Source: Polynucleobacter sp. VK25 (GTDB lineage Bacteria > Pseudomonadota > Gammaproteobacteria > Burkholderiales > Burkholderiaceae). Taken from it: DNA of 64,000 nt. A program made the translations under genes and the position numbers. A model generated the notes under the pieces. The model was not told where the DNA came from and made no database searches. It saw nothing but the letters and a program-made list of their open reading frames with translations. The DNA is taken from assembly GCF_018687355.1 (NCBI RefSeq), contig NZ_CP061288.1:503939-567938 (forward strand). Reading direction: 5' to 3'. Below are positions 21,146-30,660 of this stretch, in pieces (the first letter of the stretch is position 1; every line of letters begins with the position of its first letter).

Positions 21146-22195
21146 TTATTTTCGTTTTAATAAAAAATAGGCGCCGGGCAAAACTGATAAGACAGTAATT
21201 GCTCCGTAGCTAATGGAGGCCAAAACAGTCAATGAGGGATTAACGCCCCACAAGGCCAAGACGGATGATAGCGTTGCCTCACGTAAACCCCATCCAGAAA
21301 TACTAATAGGAAGCATCAGCAACAAACTGAGGGCGGGCAAGCCAATCATGAGGCCTTCAATAGGTGCGTCTACTCCATAAGCCTTGAGGCAAAACAGCAA
21401 GGTCAAAATGGTAAGGAAGTGAATGCCAATCGCTAAAAAAGCTTGCGCAATATTATTTGGCCAAGCAAACGCAAGCTGGATGCCAGGCATTGCGTTGTTC
21501 ATATTGAAGCGATCCAAGAATTTTTGCAGAAGTTGCTTGCTAGGACCCCAGGCCAAGATCAGAGCAATAGCAATACCTGCTAATAGCATCACTGCCATCA
21601 CTGCATAACCCAGGTCCTGACCCCAGGCCGCTAATGTTGCTCCGCCTAATATCAAACCAATACCGCCAAGTAAATTATTGCCAGCCAATCCCAATAAGCG
21701 ATCGACTAATACCATTGCAAAACTTAGGCGCAACTTCGGGGTAGCGTGTTCCAGATCTACCGAGTGATGAAGTTCGGCGTCTAATTCTTTGGTTTCGGTG
21801 AGATTGCCGGCACTAGTTAAATGTGTCGCTGTAATTGCGCGATAGCTATCGCCGCCCAAAGTGCTCGGCAAGCCTTGGTTAATCAAACCGCCCGCAAAGT
21901 AGAGGCCGATGTAGGAGCGAATGCGGCGTGGAAATCCCACGGCTTGCATAAATAATCCCCAGCGGTATCCGCCGCAAACAAAGGCACACATCATGCTGGC
22001 TAGTGCAGCCAAAAACCATAGAGGTTGCATCTGAATGTGAGTATCAAATAGAGAGTGCCAATTAATTCCGCTGGTTGCTTTCCAGAGGAGAGCAATGGAG
22101 AGCAGGACACGTATTGTGGGCCAAGCACGCTTGAGAATGGATTTCCACCCCGATTGGGTGCTGGGATGGGGGGTCAGCTTGGCTGGTGAACTCAT
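21146..22195 (-). CDS. Lysylphosphatidylglycerol synthase-type membrane protein (UPF0104)
   Basis: A polytopic protein of 349 residues with about eight hydrophobic segments and the family elements LYFAGGLINQGLPSTLGGD and SISGWGLREA. It matches the flippase-like N-terminal membrane domain of MprF without the synthase domain. Such stand-alone proteins often sit beside glycosyltransferases and may move lipids or control them. Here it is cotranscribed with GT9 (17-base gap) and GT39. Confidence 0.85.
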   Translation of the reverse strand: MSSPAKLTPHPSTQSGWKSILKRAWPTIRVLLSIALLWKATSGINWHSLFDTHIQMQPLWFLAALASMMCAFVCGGYRWGLFMQAVGFPRRIRSYIGLYFAGGLINQGLPSTLGGDSYRAITATHLTSAGNLTETKELDAELHHSVDLEHATPKLRLSFAMVLVDRLLGLAGNNLLGGIGLILGGATLAAWGQDLGYAVMAVMLLAGIAIALILAWGPSKQLLQKFLDRFNMNNAMPGIQLAFAWPNNIAQAFLAIGIHFLTILTLLFCLKAYGVDAPIEGLMIGLPALSLLLMLPISISGWGLREATLSSVLALWGVNPSLTVLASISYGAITVLSVLPGAYFLLKRK

Positions 22196-22243
22196 AACGT
22201 AAGGATAATGCCTAAGACGCCTAAGGTCTTGAATTTGGGGGTA

Positions 22244-23740
22244 TTACTCCTTGCGGCTAGGTGTCTGCCAATTCCTGCAAAGACTGAAGTCAAATTTTGA
22301 CAAAACTCGGCCAAATCGCTCAATTTCCAGGCTGTCCAAGGGCTCACATACCTCAAAAGCAGATTTATCGCCTACTGGTATAGGGTGAGGCATGCCTGAC
22401 CAGTTAATCAGCAGTACATTTGCCCCCGTTGGTAAATTCCCAAACCATAGATCAAACTGATCCTGTCTCTGATCTAAAACAAATACCGGGGTGGGAGATG
22501 CGTACCACGCAGCACGGCTACCTAAAGTCCAGTTTTGCACAGCAATGCCATTTGCTTTAGTTGCTTTCGCTAACTCTGCTGCTTTTTGACCTGCCACTTT
22601 CCAGCCATATAAATCTGCAATTGGATTGGATTTGATTGATGCTGAGCTAATCCCGCCAGAGAAAACATACCCAAAGCCAATGCAACACAAGATTATTTGG
22701 ATGAAAAATAAAATACGTATCCATTGGCGATGCTGTGTGGCCCAGGCTTTTGCTAAACCAATTCCGGCAAATGGCGCCAGACAAAACCATGCTGGTGAAG
22801 TCCAATGAGGAAGTCCACCCCCGCCAGAGAGGCTTACAAAGATTGCAAAGGGAATGAAAAAGAACCCGAGGAGCGCAAGCAATGATATTTTTGTTGCGTG
22901 CATGCAGTCTTTTAAAAATATAAAAGACCCTAAGATAAATAAAGGGCCAAATACCAGTATCTGAATCCCAATGTAAGCGCCGAGTCTGCGCCAGAGCCAC
23001 TCGCCACCACCTCCATGAGCCAGTTGATATTTAAACGAAATCCAATCGTTTGCCCAATTCCAATATAGAACAGGGCTGATGAGTAGCAAGGCAACAATCA
23101 CTGCTAGCCAAAAACCGACCTTGGTAATCCATGGTTTTCTTGGTGCGCTCAGGAAAACAAATAACAGTGCAAATGCAGTAAAAGCCGCCGTATATTTACT
23201 GAGGCCCGCTAGACCCAATAAGACACCAGTAATAATCCAGTCACTAATTTCAAATTGATCTTTACTCAACCAACGTAGCGCCATCAACATCAGACCAAGA
23301 CTTAAGGGTGCTAATAAAGTATCTGGTAGCAAACCAATTGCCAAAATATGCAACATGGGCGCAGCAATCACAACCAAGACTGCTAACAGGCCGCATAAAT
23401 TTGCGGATGGAAGTGCACTTGTTAGATAGCCCGCATTACGTCCGCGAATCAAGTGATGTATTTCGACCGTTACTTTATAGACCAAGTAAGCGGAAAGAGC
23501 CCAAAGAAGTTCTGGGATTAAACGAATGATTCCCTCTGAAGAGGTGAGTGCCACCAGGGGCCACTGAATCCAACCCACCAAAGGTGGATGATCAAAATAG
23601 CTCCAGGCTAAATGTTGGGCATACAGGGCATAGTGAGCCTCATCAACTGAGAACTCAATTGAAAAGCCTAAGACCAGATGCACTACTGCGGCAATCAAGA
23701 TGCAGATTGCAGCCCAGCTGGAAGGTGATTGATGGCGCAT
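22244..23740 (-). CDS. Glycosyltransferase family 39 / ArnT-like
   Basis: An integral membrane GT-C enzyme of 498 residues with a dozen or so hydrophobic segments. FSVDEAHYALY holds the acidic Asp-Glu pair in the first periplasmic loop, followed by YFDHPPLVGW, and LLPDTLLAP is a second conserved loop. Family members move a sugar from a polyprenyl phosphate donor onto lipid A or protein. It is the first gene of the minus-strand envelope operon; the donor and acceptor are not predictable. Confidence 0.86.
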   Translation of the reverse strand: MRHQSPSSWAAICILIAAVVHLVLGFSIEFSVDEAHYALYAQHLAWSYFDHPPLVGWIQWPLVALTSSEGIIRLIPELLWALSAYLVYKVTVEIHHLIRGRNAGYLTSALPSANLCGLLAVLVVIAAPMLHILAIGLLPDTLLAPLSLGLMLMALRWLSKDQFEISDWIITGVLLGLAGLSKYTAAFTAFALLFVFLSAPRKPWITKVGFWLAVIVALLLISPVLYWNWANDWISFKYQLAHGGGGEWLWRRLGAYIGIQILVFGPLFILGSFIFLKDCMHATKISLLALLGFFFIPFAIFVSLSGGGGLPHWTSPAWFCLAPFAGIGLAKAWATQHRQWIRILFFIQIILCCIGFGYVFSGGISSASIKSNPIADLYGWKVAGQKAAELAKATKANGIAVQNWTLGSRAAWYASPTPVFVLDQRQDQFDLWFGNLPTGANVLLINWSGMPHPIPVGDKSAFEVCEPLDSLEIERFGRVLSKFDFSLCRNWQTPSRKE

Positions 23741-23787
23741 AGGATGATTTTAGACTCACGGAGGTGATTCTTTGGGACAATTGAGAC

Positions 23788-24585
23788 ATGTTCAAGAAAG
23801 GTCTATTACTTTTAGTCATCAGCACAGCATTATTGTTGGCTGGATGCGCTGGATTGGGCGGCGATTCTGTACAAAACGAAGCTGGACAGCCATTTAATGC
23901 AGATCAATTGCCAGCCCAAGAGGATTTGCCTAAATTCTCGGCCGAGACTGCACGTGATGGCATGCCCAATGGTTGGAATTTTTATCGCATAGCGCCATTT
24001 AAAAAGAATACGGTGTATCGCCTTGAAAACTACCAAGGCAAAACGGTGCTTAGCGCAAACTCGAAGACATCCGCTTCTGGATTGGCTGTGAAGTTACGCC
24101 CGCGCCAGGCAGCGAACTTATTTCTGCAGTGGGAGTGGAAGGCGCTTAGCCCAATTGCCAATGCTGATAATGCGGATGGCTATACCGATGATGCACCACT
24201 ACGCATATTAGTTGCATTTGATGGCAACAAATCTAAGTTACCCTTAAAAGAAAAAATGACCTTTGAGATGGCCAATCTTATTAGTGGGCAAGAGATGCCT
24301 TATGCAACCTTGATGTATATCTGGTCTGGAAAATCCCCTGTCGATACCATCATTACTAATGCCCATACTTCTCGAGTCAAAATGATTGTGGTGGATTCTG
24401 GTTGGGATAATTTAGGTCAGTGGCATAAGCATCAACGCGATTTAGCGGCCGACTATAGGCGTGCTTATGGCGAAGCGCCAGGTGAAGTCATTGGTATTGC
24501 CTTGCTTACTGATACTGATAACACCAAATCAGAAACACGTGCTTTCTACGGCGATATTGAATTGCTTCGCAAGAATTCAAAATAA
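23788..24585 (+). CDS. DUF3047 lipoprotein
   Basis: A 265-residue exported protein. The signal peptide ends in the lipobox LLAGC (Cys20). The mature part matches DUF3047: a NGWNFYRI region, LQWEWKA, and ILVAFDGNK ... LMYIWSG followed by VVDSGWDNLGQW. Its function is unknown. It diverges from the GT39 gene (47 bases between starts) and converges with copA, leaving 39 bases with no clear hairpin. Confidence 0.85.
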   Translation: MFKKGLLLLVISTALLLAGCAGLGGDSVQNEAGQPFNADQLPAQEDLPKFSAETARDGMPNGWNFYRIAPFKKNTVYRLENYQGKTVLSANSKTSASGLAVKLRPRQAANLFLQWEWKALSPIANADNADGYTDDAPLRILVAFDGNKSKLPLKEKMTFEMANLISGQEMPYATLMYIWSGKSPVDTIITNAHTSRVKMIVVDSGWDNLGQWHKHQRDLAADYRRAYGEAPGEVIGIALLTDTDNTKSETRAFYGDIELLRKNSK

Positions 24586-24624
24586 ACAGAGTATTAAAAA
24601 TTTTTGTTCTTTGTTCTTTGTTTT

Positions 24625-26913
24625 TTATTGTTGGGCAGGGCGCCAACGTTTCAGCAGCAGTGCATTGCTGAGAACACAGAAGCTTGATAGCGCCATGGCG
24701 CTTCCAGCAAGCATGGGTGAGAGATAGCCCAATGCGGCCAAGGGGATGCCGGTGGCATTAAAGATAAATGCCCAGAATAAATTTTGCTGAATCTTTTTCC
24801 ATGTCCGCTTAGAAATATCAATTGCATTTGCTACTAAATTAGGGTCACCTCTCATTAGGGTGATGCCGGCCGCCTGCATTGCTACGTCAGTACCCGTAGA
24901 CATTGCCATACCCACATCTGCAGTCGCTAGAGCAGGGGCATCGTTTACGCCATCACCCACCATCGCGACGTATTGACGTGCACCATCTTGCAACTGGAGT
25001 TTGCGAATGATCTCCGCTTTATCGCTCGGCATAATTTGCGCAAATACTTCTTTAATGCCGATCGTTTTTGCAACGCGATTAGCAGCAGCGATATTGTCGC
25101 CAGAAAGCATTACCGCACATATACCGAGGTGATGCAAAGAGCTTATGGCCTCTTTAGCATTATCTTTAAGCTCATCTCCAAAAGCGAGAATGGCAATTGG
25201 TGTCGAGAGTGCTTGGGCTGATGTAGATGATTCATTAGCCATCAACACACTCACTGTTTGACCGGCATCAAAACAGGCCTGCGCTTTTTCCAGTATTACA
25301 GTGTGATGACCATTGCCCTTTAGGGATGCAATGCTTTGTAGGCTCAGGCTCTGACCTATAAAAGCGCCTGAACTGGGTTTGCCGCTGATACCAATACCAG
25401 GCATGGCTTTGCTATCGGCTGGGGTAATGGGGCTCAATCCCTTTTGCTTAGTAGCATCTAGTAGGGCCTTTGCCAGAGGATGCTCGCTTCCTAGTTGCAG
25501 GCCTGCGGCAGTTTCCAAGATGTCATCATTGGCATAAGCGCTTGATAGTGGAATGATTTCTAGCAGTCTCGGTTTACCAATTGTGAGCGTACCCGTTTTA
25601 TCAAAGGCAACCACATTCAAGCGATGTGCTAACTCTAGAACTTGAGGGTCCTTAATAAGGATGCCATAGCGTGCTGCTACGCCAGTTCCTGCCATGATGG
25701 CTGCGGGTGTTGCAAGACCTAGAGCACATGGACATGCAATTACAAGAACGGAGACCGCTCGCAAAATGGCAATCGATGCAGAGTCTAAATAAAACCAGTT
25801 CGCCAATCCAGTGATCAATGCAATCACAATGACGCTTGGTACAAATATAGCGCTGACTTGATCAACCAATTTTTGTATGGGCGCTTTTTGCGTCTGCGCA
25901 TCTTCTACCATGGAGATGATTTTGGAGAGTACGCTCTCGACCCCCACTGCTTGGGCTTGAATAACCAATAAGCCTTCGCCGTTGAGTGAGCCGCCGATCA
26001 CTTTTTCGTCAATATGTTTTTTAACGGGATCGCTTTCTCCGGTGAGTAGAGATTCATCAACATGGCTCTTGCCAAGTAAGATCACTCCATCGACAGGAAT
26101 GCGCTCACCAGGCAATACCAATACGCGGTCATTTGGAAATACTTGATCTAGTGGGAGATCACGATATTGGTCTAATGCAGAGTTTTCGGAGATGACGATA
26201 TTGCGCTCAATGACTTTAGCGTGCTCTGGCCATAGTTTTTGTAAAGCACGTATTGCTTCACTAGTTTGTTGTTTGGCTCGCGCTTCTAACCATTTACCAA
26301 GTATGACCATGCAGATGATGACTGCGGATCCCTCGAAGTAAAGTTCGTGACTTGCATGAGGTGATGCAATCATTTGGTAGACACTCAGTCCGTATGCTGC
26401 ACTCGTACCCAGTGCTACCAACAAATCCATATTGCCAACACCTGCCATCAGAGATTTGAAGCCTGCTTTATAAAAGCGCCAACCTAAGAAGAATTGCACT
26501 GGAGTTGCGAGTAACAACTGCCACTGTGGTGACAAAGACCAATGAATGCCAAATGGCATGAGGAACATGGGCAAAAAGAGTGGGGCAGAGAGTGCGAAGC
26601 CCAAAATAACGCGGCCTAGGCCATCTGCACCCCAGAATAATCTAGAGGGCGCCAACTCTGGAGTTGCGTGGGGGCTGCTGATTTTGGCTGAATAGCCTGT
26701 TTTTTGTACTAAAGCGATGATTTCATCAATTTTGACCCCAGAATCTGCTTTTAGGCGAATTTTGGCTTGTTCGGTGGCCAAATTCACGCTAGCAGCCTCA
26801 ACCCCGGGAATCTTGTCTAAAGCCTTCTCAACCCTGCCAACACAGGAGGCGCAGGTCATGCCGCCGATATCGAGAGTAAAAAGCTCTGGATTGGTGTCTT
26901 TTTGGGGTCTCAT
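24625..26913 (-). CDS. copA: Copper-exporting P1B-type ATPase
   Basis: Pumps Cu(I) out of the cytosol using ATP. The 762 residues contain one heavy-metal-associated domain (GGMTCASC, Cys at about 22 and 25), the TGES actuator loop (LLTGESDPVKK), the transmembrane CPC (ACPCALGLATP), the DKTGTLT phosphorylation site and GDGVNDAPALA. The CPC plus a single HMA domain fits Cu+/Ag+ export. It diverges from a CopZ-like chaperone gene, with 51 bases between starts. Confidence 0.95.
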   Translation of the reverse strand: MRPQKDTNPELFTLDIGGMTCASCVGRVEKALDKIPGVEAASVNLATEQAKIRLKADSGVKIDEIIALVQKTGYSAKISSPHATPELAPSRLFWGADGLGRVILGFALSAPLFLPMFLMPFGIHWSLSPQWQLLLATPVQFFLGWRFYKAGFKSLMAGVGNMDLLVALGTSAAYGLSVYQMIASPHASHELYFEGSAVIICMVILGKWLEARAKQQTSEAIRALQKLWPEHAKVIERNIVISENSALDQYRDLPLDQVFPNDRVLVLPGERIPVDGVILLGKSHVDESLLTGESDPVKKHIDEKVIGGSLNGEGLLVIQAQAVGVESVLSKIISMVEDAQTQKAPIQKLVDQVSAIFVPSVIVIALITGLANWFYLDSASIAILRAVSVLVIACPCALGLATPAAIMAGTGVAARYGILIKDPQVLELAHRLNVVAFDKTGTLTIGKPRLLEIIPLSSAYANDDILETAAGLQLGSEHPLAKALLDATKQKGLSPITPADSKAMPGIGISGKPSSGAFIGQSLSLQSIASLKGNGHHTVILEKAQACFDAGQTVSVLMANESSTSAQALSTPIAILAFGDELKDNAKEAISSLHHLGICAVMLSGDNIAAANRVAKTIGIKEVFAQIMPSDKAEIIRKLQLQDGARQYVAMVGDGVNDAPALATADVGMAMSTGTDVAMQAAGITLMRGDPNLVANAIDISKRTWKKIQQNLFWAFIFNATGIPLAALGYLSPMLAGSAMALSSFCVLSNALLLKRWRPAQQ

Positions 26914-26964
26914 ATAGAAGATAATCTACTCCATGCAAGCCGTATTCACCTCTAAAGGGCCTAT

Positions 26965-27156
26965 ATGTTGAGTTTGAAAGTATCCGGAATGACTTGTGGA
27001 GGCTGTATTAATGCCGTTACTCGGGCAATTCAGGCTGAGGACCCGCAAGCAAAAGTGCAGGCAGATTTGGCGAGTCAGACGGTCACGCTTGAGACAACCT
27101 TATCCCCCGCTCAGGCAAGCCAGTTAATAACAGATGCGGGCTTTCCAGTAGCTTAA
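26965..27156 (+). CDS. copZ: CopZ-like heavy-metal-associated chaperone
   Basis: A 63-residue single HMA domain with the metal-binding GMTCGGC and the ferredoxin-like beta-alpha-beta pattern. It is expected to carry Cu(I) to CopA, which is encoded divergently next door. An AAAGGG site about 7 bases upstream supports ATG 26965. Cys-Gly-Gly-Cys, rather than the Cys-Ala-Ser-Cys of CopA, is also found in other small bacterial chaperones. Confidence 0.9.
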   Translation: MLSLKVSGMTCGGCINAVTRAIQAEDPQAKVQADLASQTVTLETTLSPAQASQLITDAGFPVA

Positions 27157-27225
27157 TAGCAATTGTTTAGAATGTCGGCAAACCTAACAAAACCCGTAGT
27201 TTTTGTACCCAAAGGATCGTGATTT

Positions 27226-27873
27226 ATGTTCTTCAGTAAGTTAATGCCTCACGATGGTAATTTCTTCGAGCTATTCAATGAGCATGCAAGCAATATCGTT
27301 GCAGCCTCCGAATCTTTTTTAAAGTTTGTCGAGCATTACGGCGATGACGCCCTACGTGCCAAGTACACCCAAGACGTTGATAAAGCAGAGCACGCTTGTG
27401 ATGATGTGGTGAAAGAGGTACACCGTCGTTTGCACAAAACTTTTATTACGCCCATCGATCGCGATCAAATTTTTTCACTCATCAATACGATGGATGATGT
27501 GGCTGACTTATTGCAAAACGGTACAGAAGCAATGCATTTGTATAACGTAAAGCAAATGACGCCAGAGATGTTGCAGATGGCAGAGCTTTGTAATCAGTGC
27601 TGCATCAGCATGAAGAATGCTGTTGCGACATTGAAAGATATTTCCGATCCAGAAGTGGCTAAAGCCGCATTAAAGACTTGCGATGAGATTGACCACCTAG
27701 AGTCTGGGGCTGACCGCCTTTTATCTACTGCTATTACTAGACTTTTCCGTGAAGATATCGAGGTGCGCGAGCTAATTAAATGCCAGCGTATTTACGAGTT
27801 GCTTGAGGAAGTTACCGATAAATGTGAGGATGTTGCCAATTTAGTTGAAGGCATCGTTCTTGAAAACTCTTAA
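27226..27873 (+). CDS. DUF47 / PhoU-like partner of Pit
   Basis: A helical 215-residue protein of the DUF47 (PhoU-related) family. HEADDVV-type features appear as KAEHACDDVVKEVHRRLHKTF, followed by the PIDRDQIFSLINTMDDVADL core (Asp-Arg-Glu/Asp and Met-Asp-Asp conserved). Family genes are nearly always paired with a pit transporter, as here with an 11-base gap. It is thought to regulate Pit; no DNA-binding motif is present. Confidence 0.92.
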   Translation: MFFSKLMPHDGNFFELFNEHASNIVAASESFLKFVEHYGDDALRAKYTQDVDKAEHACDDVVKEVHRRLHKTFITPIDRDQIFSLINTMDDVADLLQNGTEAMHLYNVKQMTPEMLQMAELCNQCCISMKNAVATLKDISDPEVAKAALKTCDEIDHLESGADRLLSTAITRLFREDIEVRELIKCQRIYELLEEVTDKCEDVANLVEGIVLENS

Positions 27874-27884
27874 GGCGAATTAAG

Positions 27885-28895
27885 TTGCCAGCGACAGAAG
27901 TAGCTTTTTGGGTTGTAGCGCTCTTAGTGGCGCTTGCTCTTGCGTTCGATTTCATGAATGGATTTCATGATGCGGCCAACTCTATTGCGACGGTTGTTTC
28001 AACCGGGGTTTTAAAGCCACAGCAAGCAGTTGTCTTTGCAGCCTTCTTTAACTTTCTTGCAATCTTCATTTTTCATCTAAGCGTAGCTGCAACTGTAGGC
28101 AAGGGAATTGTTCATCCTGCAGCGGTTGATTTGCATGTCATATTTGGTGCCCTAGTAGGCGCGATTATCTGGAACGTGATTACTTGGTATTACGGCATTC
28201 CATCTAGCTCATCTCATGCTTTGATCGGTGGCTTGGTCGGAGCGGCATTGCCTAAGGCGGGCATGGATGGCTTAGTTTGGTCCGGAGTCATCAAAACGGT
28301 TTCCTTTATTTTTATTTCCCCTTTGGTTGGCTTCCTACTTGGTTCTTTGATGATGTTGCTAGTAGCTTGGGTTTGTAGAAATGCTAACTTAGCTAAAACA
28401 GACCGTTGGTTCCGTCGTTTGCAATTGGTATCTGCAAGCGCCTACAGTTTGGGTCACGGTGGTAATGATGCTCAAAAAACGATCGGCATTATTTGGCTCT
28501 TACTCATCATCACTGGGTACGCCGAAGCTAGCGCCAAGATGCCGCCAACTTGGACAATTATTTCTTGTTATATCGCGATTGCAATGGGCACGATGTTTGG
28601 CGGTTGGCGAATTGTGAAAACTATGGGGCAGAAGCTCACTAAACTAAAACCAGTAGGTGGTTTCTGCGCAGAAACTGGCGGTGCAATCACCTTATTTGCA
28701 GCGACAGCAATTGGTATTCCCGTTTCCACTACCCACACAATTACTGGGGCTATTGTTGGTGTTGGATCAACTCAACGCGCTAGCGCGGTTCGCTGGGGAG
28801 TTGCTGGAAACATCGTTTGGGCTTGGATCTTCACTATCCCAGCCACTGCTTTGATGTCAATGGCGGTTTACTACTTGAGTCTGATGATTTTTTGA
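27885..28895 (+). CDS. pit: Low-affinity inorganic phosphate transporter
   Basis: A Pit/PiT family transporter of 336 residues that moves metal-phosphate or phosphate with cations. The two PD001131-type signatures are present: GFHDAANSIATVV near the N-terminus and GHGGNDAQKTIGI in the middle, plus GIPSSSSHALIGG and GIPVSTTHTITGA repeats. About ten hydrophobic segments are visible. The start is TTG 27885, eleven bases after the DUF47 stop. Confidence 0.94.
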   Translation: MPATEVAFWVVALLVALALAFDFMNGFHDAANSIATVVSTGVLKPQQAVVFAAFFNFLAIFIFHLSVAATVGKGIVHPAAVDLHVIFGALVGAIIWNVITWYYGIPSSSSHALIGGLVGAALPKAGMDGLVWSGVIKTVSFIFISPLVGFLLGSLMMLLVAWVCRNANLAKTDRWFRRLQLVSASAYSLGHGGNDAQKTIGIIWLLLIITGYAEASAKMPPTWTIISCYIAIAMGTMFGGWRIVKTMGQKLTKLKPVGGFCAETGGAITLFAATAIGIPVSTTHTITGAIVGVGSTQRASAVRWGVAGNIVWAWIFTIPATALMSMAVYYLSLMIF

Positions 28896-28980
28896 GACGT
28901 TAAAAAGTAAGTGATTAATGTCACTTTCAGCAATTATTTGCAGCTACGAGTAAGCTAGCGCTAATTTAAGAAAATACTTG

Positions 28981-29006
28981 AAACCTAGATACATTCTAGG
29001 TTTATT
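28981..29006 (+). terminator. Hairpin after pit, likely terminator
   Basis: AAACCTAGA and TCTAGGTTT form a 9-base-pair stem with a 5-base loop, followed by TTTATT-like sequence. It lies between pit and apbC. The T-run is short, so it may be leaky. Confidence 0.55.
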
Positions 29007-29023
29007 CATATTAGGAGAAGGTA

Positions 29024-30112
29024 GTGTCAGTTACAGCAGAGTCAGTACAGGCAGCACTCAAAAACTTAGTCGACCCTAATACCAAGGTTGATTTTGTCAC
29101 TGCAAAGAATATTAAAAATCTCCGCGTAGAAGACGGCAACGTTTCTTTGGATATCGTGCTGGGCTATCCAGCTAAGAGCCAGTTTGATTCAATTCGTAAG
29201 TCAGTGATCAATGCTTTGCGTGAGTTACCTGGCGTAAAGAATGTGAGCGCCAATATATCCAGTCAAATCGTTGCGCATGCAGTACAACGTGGTGTCAAAT
29301 TATTACCAGGCGTAAAAAATATTATTGCAGTTGCGAGTGGCAAGGGTGGAGTAGGGAAGTCCACAACAGCAGTGAACTTGGCACTAGCACTTGCAGCCGA
29401 GGGTGCGCAGGTCGGAATTTTAGATGCGGATATCTATGGACCCAGCCAGCCTATGATGTTGGGCATCACTGGTAGACCGGACTCTATTGAAGAAAATACA
29501 ATTGAACCAATGGAAGCCTATGGTTTACAGGCAAGCTCGATTGGTTTCTTGATCGATGATGATGCCCCAATGGTTTGGCGTGGTCCGATGGTCACCTCTG
29601 CTCTTGAGCAATTACTCCGTCAAACCCGTTGGCGTGATTTGGATTACTTGATTGTGGATATGCCGCCTGGTACGGGTGACATTCAGCTCACTTTGGCGCA
29701 AAAGGTTCCTGTGACTGGATCAGTCATTGTTACTACGCCACAGGATATTGCTTTATTAGATGCACGCAAAGGCCTGAAGATGTTTGAGAAGGTAGGCGTG
29801 CCTATCATTGGCATTATTGAAAACATGAGTACTTACGTTTGTACAAAATGCGGACATGAAGAACATGTGTTTGGTACTGGCGGCGGTGAGAAAATGTGTA
29901 AAGAATATGCGGTGGATTTCTTGGGCTCTTTACCGCTCAATCTTTCGATCCGTGAACAGGCCGACGCAGGTCGTCCAACGGTAGTAGCTGACCCTGATGG
30001 CGCTATTAGCGCGATATATAAAGGCATTGCTAGACAGGTTGCTATTCGTGTTGCTACTCTATCAAAAGATATGAGCAGTAAATTTCCGAGCATTGTGGTT
30101 CAAAACACTTAA
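29024..30112 (+). CDS. apbC: Iron-sulfur carrier protein ApbC/Mrp
   Basis: A P-loop scaffold ATPase that carries 4Fe-4S clusters to apoproteins. The 362 residues comprise an N-terminal MIP18/DUF59 domain (about 1-85), the deviant Walker A SGKGGVGKST, DADIYGPS, DMPPGTGD and the cluster-binding CxxC in CTKCGHEEH. Translation starts at GTG 29024 after an AGGAGAAGG site. It lies upstream of the formate dehydrogenase locus, whose enzymes need many clusters. Confidence 0.94.
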   Translation: MSVTAESVQAALKNLVDPNTKVDFVTAKNIKNLRVEDGNVSLDIVLGYPAKSQFDSIRKSVINALRELPGVKNVSANISSQIVAHAVQRGVKLLPGVKNIIAVASGKGGVGKSTTAVNLALALAAEGAQVGILDADIYGPSQPMMLGITGRPDSIEENTIEPMEAYGLQASSIGFLIDDDAPMVWRGPMVTSALEQLLRQTRWRDLDYLIVDMPPGTGDIQLTLAQKVPVTGSVIVTTPQDIALLDARKGLKMFEKVGVPIIGIIENMSTYVCTKCGHEEHVFGTGGGEKMCKEYAVDFLGSLPLNLSIREQADAGRPTVVADPDGAISAIYKGIARQVAIRVATLSKDMSSKFPSIVVQNT

Positions 30113-30126
30113 GGCCCTGAATATTT

Positions 30127-30660
30127 ATGCGCTTTGCAGTGTTAATGCGTAAGCAAAAAATTGACAACCCATGGGTCTCGTACCGCTGGGCGCCTGCGGA
30201 AGTGCTACCTGATTTTGGGGAATTCCATAGCAATCAAAGCAATTCCATCTGGGGCCAATTTTTGGGAGCAGATGCGGATGGTGAATCCTGGTTATTTACA
30301 GGATATGAGCTTGACCTTTTTCCGGATGAGGCTGAGGGCTACTACCTGAATGTTTCCGCTAAATCTCCAAGTTGGTTTGTGATGTGGCGCCTAGAGGAAG
30401 ATGTTGAGCGCTATATTGATGAGCAATCTATTGCCTTGGCTAAGGCCGAGACAACGTTTGCTGTTCCACACCGTATTTGCGTCAGCTATAACGAGGCTGC
30501 GCGCTTGCTTGATGGCGGCGAGTCAGTGGATACCGTTCCGATGATTGAGGAGCACGCCGCTTGGTTGCAAGAGTACGTCAATGAAAACTATCGGCCTGAA
30601 CCCAAAAAGCGTCATAAGCCTGCCTCATTCAAGGGTGCTGAACGCCCAAGGGAGGAGTGA
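30127..30660 (+). CDS. DUF3305 protein of the formate dehydrogenase locus
   Basis: A 177-residue protein of unknown function. The RFAVLMRKQKIDNPWVSYRW opening, the GYELDLFPDEAEGYYLN segment and PSWFVMWRLEED match DUF3305, a family I know from formate dehydrogenase loci of beta- and alphaproteobacteria. No catalytic motif or signal peptide is visible. It overlaps the next gene by one base (TGATG). Confidence 0.82.
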   Translation: MRFAVLMRKQKIDNPWVSYRWAPAEVLPDFGEFHSNQSNSIWGQFLGADADGESWLFTGYELDLFPDEAEGYYLNVSAKSPSWFVMWRLEEDVERYIDEQSIALAKAETTFAVPHRICVSYNEAARLLDGGESVDTVPMIEEHAAWLQEYVNENYRPEPKKRHKPASFKGAERPREE

